Assembly: GCA_046342195.1 (NCBI GenBank)
Contig: JBKDQE010000044.1
Coordinates: 1 to 36,746, forward strand
Direction of reading: 5' to 3'
Source of the DNA: CANHBY01 sp046342195
Lineage (GTDB): Bacteria > Pseudomonadota > Gammaproteobacteria > Burkholderiales > Burkholderiaceae_C
DNA: 36,746 nt
Part shown: positions 32,087-36,746 of the stretch, one piece after another
Position numbering within the stretch: position 1 is the first letter of the stretch
How the letters are laid out: each line of letters opens with the position of its first letter
Program-made: the position numbers and the translations under genes
The notes under the pieces: model-generated
Told to the model about the DNA's origin: nothing
Seen by the model: only the letters and a program-made list of their open reading frames with translations
Database searches by the model: none

Positions 32087-33382
32087 ATGCAAAACCAGAA
32101 TTTCAAACCTTTCCGCCATGCACTAACCGCCTTGGCTGCCGCTACCTTGTTGGCAGCCTGCGGCGGCGGTGCCAACACTGACCACGACAGCGCGGTGATC
32201 CTCGACACCTCAGGTCGCATCGCACTCACTGAGAGCAAAGCCAAAACCTTGCGCATTCATGATCTGGACAGCAACACCGTGCAAGCCACCCACACACTCG
32301 ACAACGAGCCTTCCGGGCTGTATACCAGCCCTGGTGGCCGCTACGCCGTGGCCATACAGCGCACCCAGGACCTAGTTCAGTTTATAGACGGCGGCATCTG
32401 GCAGGAAGACCATGCGGACCATCTGCACGACTACAAGGAGGCGTCGAAGTTGATGGGCTTCAAACTCGCCGGCGCCAGACCCACCCATTATGACCTGCAA
32501 GAAGGCAAACAAGCCGCATTTTTCATGGACGGCAATGCCACAGCCACACCGATTCAAAATGCCGGAGTGCGTTTGATCACGGAGTCGTCTATCGCATCGG
32601 GACAGGTGGTGGCCAGCATGGACCTCAGCGCCCCGATTCATGGTCTGGGCGAGCCCGTAGACAACAAACTGCTGACCGTCTCGCGTGCGGCAGATGCACC
32701 CGACACCTTACCAACCCATTTGAATCTGTATCAACGCAGCGGCAGTGGCTATATCTTTGACCGACAGCTCGAAACACGCTGCAACGGCATGCACGGCAGC
32801 TACTCTTCTGGCATCTACACTGTGGCAGGTTGTTTGGACGGTGTGCTCTTGGTCAAACACACCAGCAGCAGCGCCGTGACCGATCAGAAAGTAAGCACCC
32901 CGCTGCGCGTTGGCACCCTGGCGGGCCATCCCCAACTGCCAGGGCAGTTCATTGGCATCGCCAGCGAAGGTGTGGCACCAGCCCCGGTCACGACACGCTT
33001 CTATGCGATCAGTGGCGACTCAGGCAGCGCGACCGAGCTGCAACCCACCGGCTGGACCACAGGCACCGTTCGCCGTGCCCATGGGTTTGACCGCAGCGGC
33101 ACGCGTTTTTACATCCTTGACAACGCGGGCACCTTGATCGTATTTCAGCGCCAAGGCAATGCCTGGGTGAACGCCGCCCGCATCACGGGGGCCGTGCCTG
33201 TGATGCCAACAGCCGCTCCTTGGCCTGTGATCACCGCCAACGGCGCCCGTGACGAGGTCTACATCACCGACCCTGCAAACCAAAAACTCGTGGTGCTGAA
33301 CAGTAGCACGAATGCGATTGCCGCTCGCCGCGACCTGGGCTACACGCCTTCTAATGCCGTGTGGCTGGGGATTAAGCGATGA
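32087..33382 (+). CDS. aztD: AztD-like zinc metallochaperone lipoprotein (beta-propeller)
   Basis: The product is 431 residues from ATG 32087, with AGGAA upstream. The signal ends in the lipobox LLAACGGG near residue 26, so it is probably membrane anchored, whereas the Paracoccus AztD is soluble in the periplasm. The body has repeated propeller-like strands, for example RIALTESKAKTLRIHDLDSN, GRYAVAIQRTQDLVQFIDGG and TRFYILDNAGTLIVFQRQ. A likely metal site is WQEDHADHLHDYKEAS near residue 103, with PTHYDLQEGKQAAFFMDG following. AztD hands Zn2+ to the binding protein AztC. Adjacent AztC-like and permease genes support this. The next gene starts inside the stop (ATGA). Confidence 0.78.
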   Translation: MQNQNFKPFRHALTALAAATLLAACGGGANTDHDSAVILDTSGRIALTESKAKTLRIHDLDSNTVQATHTLDNEPSGLYTSPGGRYAVAIQRTQDLVQFIDGGIWQEDHADHLHDYKEASKLMGFKLAGARPTHYDLQEGKQAAFFMDGNATATPIQNAGVRLITESSIASGQVVASMDLSAPIHGLGEPVDNKLLTVSRAADAPDTLPTHLNLYQRSGSGYIFDRQLETRCNGMHGSYSSGIYTVAGCLDGVLLVKHTSSSAVTDQKVSTPLRVGTLAGHPQLPGQFIGIASEGVAPAPVTTRFYAISGDSGSATELQPTGWTTGTVRRAHGFDRSGTRFYILDNAGTLIVFQRQGNAWVNAARITGAVPVMPTAAPWPVITANGARDEVYITDPANQKLVVLNSSTNAIAARRDLGYTPSNAVWLGIKR

Positions 33383-34545
33383 AAGCGATTATCCAACTGA
33401 GCCTATTCGCGGCCGCACTGACTGCGCTTTCGGTACAAGCCCAAACAGCCACCACCTCCCAGTCCAACCACGGCGCCAAAGGCTGGGAGTTTGGTGCCGT
33501 CCTGGACGTGGCCCACACCACACGTTCCTTGGCTTTAGGCCAGCGCGAACAAGGTTTGGCTCTGGGCCACAGCGATGTGGTCGCACGCGGGCCGCTGGGC
33601 CGCCACTTCAGCGCGCAGTTTGGCGCGGCAGCCCACAGCCACGACGGCAAAGTGGAAGCCGAACTCGAAGAAGCTTGGATTCAAACCCGCACTTTACCAA
33701 TGGGGCTTCAAGTGCGTGCGGGGCGTTTCGGCTCACAAATCGGCTATCTGAATGAGCAGCACCCGCATGCAGACGATTTTGTCGAGCGGCCTTTGCTTTA
33801 CCGCGCCTTCCTGGGCGGCCATTGGTTTGACGACGGCCTGCGCCTGAACTGGACTGCGCCCACGCCGTTCTACTTGAGCCTGGGCACCGAGGTGTTTCGC
33901 GGCAAACAACTGGTGGAAGAAGCGGCCAGCAGCAACAGCCCCGGCGCCATCACCTTCACCGCCAAACTCGGTGCCGACCTGAACAACGAACACAGCTGGC
34001 AACTCGGCCTATCCCATTTGCGCAACCGGCGCGAAGCCGCCTTGGAAGAAGAACACGAAGAAGACACGGGCACAGGCCACGACCATGGCCATGACCACAG
34101 CCATGCCCACGGTGCCCAGTTCAGCGGCCGTAAAACTAATCTGGTGGACTTCACCTGGAAGTGGGCCCCGGGTGGCAACAACCGTGAGCAACAAGTGCGT
34201 GTGAATGTGGAATGGGCCCGTGTGACGGACTTGAACCGTTTTGCTCGCTCATCAGACCGGCACGAGGCCACCTCGTTTGGCATCGTGTGGCGTTTTGCAC
34301 CATCGTGGGAAGTGGGTGCACGAAGCGACGAGTTGAAGGTGCGCATTCCGCATGAGGACCATTTCCATGGCGGCCAACTGCGCGAAAACGCCGTCATGCT
34401 GGCGTGGAAACCCACGCACATGCAGTCGCTGCGGCTGCAATACACCCAGCAGCGTGATGCCAAGGGCATCGAAGACGCGGCCAATCGTTCGGTGCAACTG
34501 CAGTACGTCCTGTCCTTTGGAGCCCATGGTGCGCATTCGTATTGA
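33379..34545 (+). CDS. Outer-membrane beta-barrel protein with His-rich loop, probably zinc related
   Basis: The product is 388 residues with a signal peptide ending at VQAQ near residue 22. Amphipathic strands rich in aromatic residues follow throughout, for example GLQVRAGRFGSQIGYLNEQH and HSWQLGLSHLRNRREA. There is no TonB box or plug domain, so it is not a ZnuD-type receptor. Around residue 225-246 an acidic stretch EEEHEEDTG is followed by HDHGHDHSHAHG, a predicted surface or periplasmic loop able to bind zinc; AAHSHDG and HPHADD add more His. It overlaps aztD by 4 bases and the binding-protein gene by 20 bases. It likely lets zinc through, or holds it at, the outer membrane; this is inference. 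Confidence 0.75.
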   Translation: MKAIIQLSLFAAALTALSVQAQTATTSQSNHGAKGWEFGAVLDVAHTTRSLALGQREQGLALGHSDVVARGPLGRHFSAQFGAAAHSHDGKVEAELEEAWIQTRTLPMGLQVRAGRFGSQIGYLNEQHPHADDFVERPLLYRAFLGGHWFDDGLRLNWTAPTPFYLSLGTEVFRGKQLVEEAASSNSPGAITFTAKLGADLNNEHSWQLGLSHLRNRREAALEEEHEEDTGTGHDHGHDHSHAHGAQFSGRKTNLVDFTWKWAPGGNNREQQVRVNVEWARVTDLNRFARSSDRHEATSFGIVWRFAPSWEVGARSDELKVRIPHEDHFHGGQLRENAVMLAWKPTHMQSLRLQYTQQRDAKGIEDAANRSVQLQYVLSFGAHGAHSY

Positions 34546-35467
34546 TCGCCTCACTGCCCGTGTCGCGGGGATGGCTTTGTGCTTGGTGGCCCACTCGACC
34601 CAAGCCCAGGCCCAGGCCCAAACCGTGTTCGCTTGCGAACCCGAATGGGCCGCGTTGACGCGGGTGTTGCTGCCCGAAGCCAAGATCTTCGTTGCCACCC
34701 ATGCCCGGCAAGACCCCCACCACATCGAGGCCCGGCCTGCGCTGATTGCCCAGCTGCGTTCCGCTGATGTGGCGGTGTGTACCGGGGCAGAACTGGAAGC
34801 AGGCTGGTTGCCCACCCTGCAGCAGCGAGCAGGTAACGCCAAAGTGCAAGACGGCGCGCCCGGCATGTTTTACGCCGCCGACAACGTGGTGTTGATCGAC
34901 CCCCAACCCGGTGCCATCGGAAGCCCGTTCGCAGGCGATGTACACGCCGCAGGCAACCCGCATTTGCACACCGATCCGCACCGCATCCTGGTGGTGTCGC
35001 AAGCCTTGTCTGAGCAGCTGCAAAAACTGCAACCGGCGCAAAAACAAACAATAGCCAAACGCCAAGCAGAATTTGAAACCGCGTGGAAGGCACGCATCGC
35101 CGCTTGGGAACGCCGCGCTGCGCCGCTGCGGGGCCGGGAGGTGGTTGCCCAGCACAGCGGTTTTACTTACCTGTGGCGCTGGCTGGGTTTGAAACAAGTG
35201 GCCGACTTGGAACCCCAGCCCGGCATGGCCCCCACGCCCGGCCATTTGCAGCGGCTGCTCAACCAACTGCGCCCCCAACCGCCATTGGCCGTGGTGGTGT
35301 CCAGCTACCAAGACCCGCGCTCCGCACGTTGGCTAGTGGGCCAGTTGGGTGGCAAGCTGCCTTTGCTGCTGCTGCCAGCCACCGTGCCAGACGTGAACGC
35401 CCCTGATGCTCTGGGCCTGTGGCTCGACCAACTGCTGGACGAGTTGCTGAAAACGGTGGAGCGCTAA
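34526..35467 (+). CDS. aztC: Zinc ABC transporter substrate-binding protein, AztC/ZnuA type
   Basis: The product is 313 residues from ATG 34526, with GGAG upstream, overlapping the barrel gene by 20 bases. A signal peptide ends at AQAQAQ near residue 31. Cluster A-I metal-binding blocks are present: ATHARQDPHHIEARPALIAQ near residue 65 (His), VCTGAELEAGWLP, GNPHLHTDPHRIL near residue 149 (His), VVAQHSGFTYLWRWLGLK near residue 207 (His) and SSYQDPRSARWL near residue 262 (Asp). It lacks the long charged His-rich loop of ZnuA, as AztC does. It should collect periplasmic Zn2+ from the AztD-like protein and pass it to the permease 3 bases downstream. Confidence 0.9.
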   Translation: MVRIRIDRLTARVAGMALCLVAHSTQAQAQAQTVFACEPEWAALTRVLLPEAKIFVATHARQDPHHIEARPALIAQLRSADVAVCTGAELEAGWLPTLQQRAGNAKVQDGAPGMFYAADNVVLIDPQPGAIGSPFAGDVHAAGNPHLHTDPHRILVVSQALSEQLQKLQPAQKQTIAKRQAEFETAWKARIAAWERRAAPLRGREVVAQHSGFTYLWRWLGLKQVADLEPQPGMAPTPGHLQRLLNQLRPQPPLAVVVSSYQDPRSARWLVGQLGGKLPLLLLPATVPDVNAPDALGLWLDQLLDELLKTVER

Positions 35468-35470
35468 CGC

Positions 35471-36271
35471 ATGGAGTCGGCTGCTTTGCTCTCCGGGTCA
35501 CCGTGGTGGGTGCAGGCTTTGGCGTCATGGTGGTTTGTTGCGCCTGCTTTGGCGTTGTTGCTCGGCGTGCTGGCCCTGGCCCCGTTGGGTGCTCAGGTGC
35601 TCTCGCGCGGGGTCATTTTCATTGACCTGGCCGTGGCCCAATCGGCGGCGGCTGCGGCACTGTGGGCGACGGCCTTCACAGACCATCCTTCATTCCTAAC
35701 CACCCAACTCATCGCAGCCGCCGGCGCTTTGATCTGCGCCGCCGCGGTCGCAATACTGGCCCGCCGTTGGCCCACTCAACGTGAAGCCTTGATTGGGCTC
35801 GTGTACGTGATGGGTGCGAGCCTGGCGTTGCTGGGTGCCCGACAAGACCCCCATGGTCGTGAGCGCTTGTCCGGGTTGCTCGCTGCCGATGTTCTATGGG
35901 CGAGCTGGTGGCAAGTGGGCTTATTGGGTGTGTGCGCGGCGCTGATGTCGTTGCTGCAGCGCTGGAGCGCTCAGTGGTTACGGCGAGATGAGGTCTTCTA
36001 TGTGATCTTCGCTTTGGTGGCCAGCATCGTCGTTCCTGTGCTAGGCCTCTTTGTGGTCTTCGTCGCTTTGATCACACCCGGGCTGTGGTTTCGCTCGGGT
36101 GCCGCTTGGTGGCTGGCAGTGAGCAGTACCTTGGCCGCAGCAGCAGTTGGTTTGTTGCTGTCATGGTGGCTGGATGCGCCAAGTGGTGCCTGTGTGGCCT
36201 TGGTTTTGGGCGTGTGGGGGCTGTGCAGTGCGTTCAAGCCTCTTAAGAAAGTTTCTGTGCCTTCCTATTGA
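35471..36271 (+). CDS. aztB: Zinc ABC transporter permease, ZnuB/AztB type
   Basis: The product is 266 residues with about eight hydrophobic helices. Family marks are GAQVLSRGVIFIDLAVAQSA near residue 37 (usually LSDGLSHAALAG in ZnuB), VGLVYVMGASLALL-type helix near residue 115, and DEVFYVIFALVASIVVPVLG with LFVVFVALITPGLWFRSG in the C-terminal half. It is the inner-membrane channel for the AztC-like protein. The ATPase gene (znuC/aztA) that completes the transporter is not in the window. The IS630 remnant begins 14 bases after the stop, so the ATPase may have been lost or displaced, or may be encoded elsewhere. Confidence 0.88.
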   Translation: MESAALLSGSPWWVQALASWWFVAPALALLLGVLALAPLGAQVLSRGVIFIDLAVAQSAAAAALWATAFTDHPSFLTTQLIAAAGALICAAAVAILARRWPTQREALIGLVYVMGASLALLGARQDPHGRERLSGLLAADVLWASWWQVGLLGVCAALMSLLQRWSAQWLRRDEVFYVIFALVASIVVPVLGLFVVFVALITPGLWFRSGAAWWLAVSSTLAAAAVGLLLSWWLDAPSGACVALVLGVWGLCSAFKPLKKVSVPSY

Positions 36272-36285
36272 TCCAGCACGAGTTA

Positions 36286-36466
36286 TTCATGAATCGGCGT
36301 CAGCGACTTTGGGGTCACTGAAATATTTCTTCACCCGCTCGGGGGTTTTCTCCAGCATCGTCATGTGCTCCGTCGCGGCTTGCCTGATTTTTGCTTTTGT
36401 TCGTACGGGCACCTTTGATGTGATCGCGTGCTTGAGGTCTGCATTTAAGCGCTCCTCTGGATTGAG
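36286..36466 (-). pseudogene. IS630-family transposase C-terminal fragment
   Basis: The minus strand reads NPEERLNADLKHAITSKVPV, then RTKAKIRQAATEHMTMLEKT and PERVKKYFSDPKVADADS to a stop TGA near 36286. This is the intact C-terminus of an IS630 transposase. It is cut at 36466/36467 by an IS3-type left end. It shares 60 bases with 30314-30373 in the same orientation, so the two fragments bracket the zinc cluster. Confidence 0.85.
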
Positions 36467-36611
36467 TGACCTTGCCCTTGTAAACCGTTGAATCGCGCCG
36501 GATTTTGAGGAGGCTCCTGACTTTGAGAAGATGGAGTCATGAGCAAGAAATCAAATCGTTTTTTCCCTGAGGTTCGCGAACGCGCTGTGCGCATGGTGCA
36601 AGACCATCTTG
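36467..36611 (+). mobile_element. IS3-family left end with start of OrfA
   Basis: TGACCTTGCCCTTG begins exactly where the IS630 fragment stops, consistent with a 5'-TG IS3 end. The ATG at 36540 opens MSKKSNRFFPEVRERAVRMV then QDHL, the start of the helix-turn-helix OrfA of IS3 elements. The match ends near 36611, eight bases before the ParB stop codon on the other strand, so the element is truncated there. Confidence 0.75.
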
Positions 36612-36618
36612 CGGGGCC

Positions 36619-36746
36619 TCAGTGGGCGGGCAAGCCGAGCTTGTCGAGCAGGCCATTGAGCTCATCCAAAGAAGCAAAGGCAATGGCCACTTCGCCCTGC
36701 TCCCCACGGGAGGTACGTTTTTTGATTCGAATTTCTACAGCGGCGG
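36619..36746 (-). CDS. parB: ParB chromosome-partitioning protein, C-terminal part (runs off the window)
   Basis: On the minus strand the open frame entering from the right edge reads AAVEIRIKKRTSRGEQGEVA and IAFASLDELNGLLDKLGLPA, then H and TGA at 36621-36619. This is the ParB C-terminal dimerisation/DNA-condensing domain (vEIrIKkr..GE..I.F.sLdELngLl.kL). The rest, including the CTPase and helix-turn-helix domains, lies beyond the window. ParB loads on parS and segregates chromosomes, and its gene usually lies near the replication origin. A plasmid ParB is possible, but this C-terminus looks chromosomal. Confidence 0.8.
   Translation of the reverse strand, partial: AAVEIRIKKRTSRGEQGEVAIAFASLDELNGLLDKLGLPAH

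Noticed and set aside
33379..34545. TonB-dependent zinc receptor (ZnuD)
   Set aside because: It is too short, with no plug domain and no TonB box.
34394..35311. 305-codon minus-strand frame
   Set aside because: It is a shadow of the barrel and AztC-like genes, caused by high GC.

Overview
The window looks like chromosomal DNA of a betaproteobacterium, most likely order Burkholderiales. The housekeeping blocks support this: pepA-holC divergent from lptFG, argH next to an AlgZ/AlgR-type pair, dapA-bamC, fba-purC, ubiG-gph, a one-piece tmRNA, and a ParB C-terminus at the right edge. I cannot name the genus. Base composition is uneven by eye. The DUF1800/DUF1501 block (about 1.4-5.1 kb) is AT-richer than the core, and the zinc block (30.7-36.3 kb) is GC-richer.

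Layout. 1-906: a pile of broken insertion sequences (IS3, IS66, IS1380). 1062-5211: a two-gene secreted-protein module (DUF1800 lipoprotein and DUF1501 Tat protein) with its own promoter and a terminator-like hairpin, bracketed by a 70-bp near-perfect inverted repeat. 5308-5931: more IS debris and a small recombinase-associated-type ORF. 5971-6756: a GDT1/UPF0016 (MneA-type) manganese exporter behind a yybP-ykoY manganese riboswitch and a promoter. 7002-7380: ssrA (tmRNA) with a 13-residue tag. 7516-16866: core genes gph, ubiG, an orphan branched-chain amino acid-type binding protein, holC, pepA, then lptF-lptG-cbiX-cysB-like-aminotransferase on the other strand. 16985-20464: an outer-membrane barrel, a small PstS-like periplasmic protein and a hybrid histidine kinase in one minus-strand operon. 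20745-22582: a LytTR response regulator and its AlgZ/LytS-type kinase. 22708-26281: argH, dapA, bamC. 26427-26902: a group II intron RT fragment facing an IS5 fragment. 26925-30144: fba, purC and a translationally coupled TPR-like protein. 30303-30654: IS630 and IS5 fragments. 30774-36271: a zinc cluster (COG0523 GTPase, AztD-like chaperone, His-rich outer-membrane barrel, AztC/ZnuA-like binding protein, ZnuB-like permease) without an ATPase. 36286-36746: an IS630 fragment, an IS3 left end and the C-terminus of ParB.

How it works together. The zinc cluster reads as a complete outer membrane-to-inner membrane path (barrel, periplasmic carriers, permease) with a metal-chaperone GTPase. A TGATAA-N4-TTATCA palindrome in front could be a Zur site. 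The missing ATPase lies exactly where IS debris begins. The barrel/PstS-like/kinase operon suggests solute entry, periplasmic binding and signalling in one unit. The most unusual items are the repeat-bracketed DUF1800/DUF1501 module, the zinc island between directly repeated IS630 fragments, the barrel-binding protein-kinase operon, and the long tmRNA tag. I see no CRISPR array, tRNA, rRNA or intact prophage.
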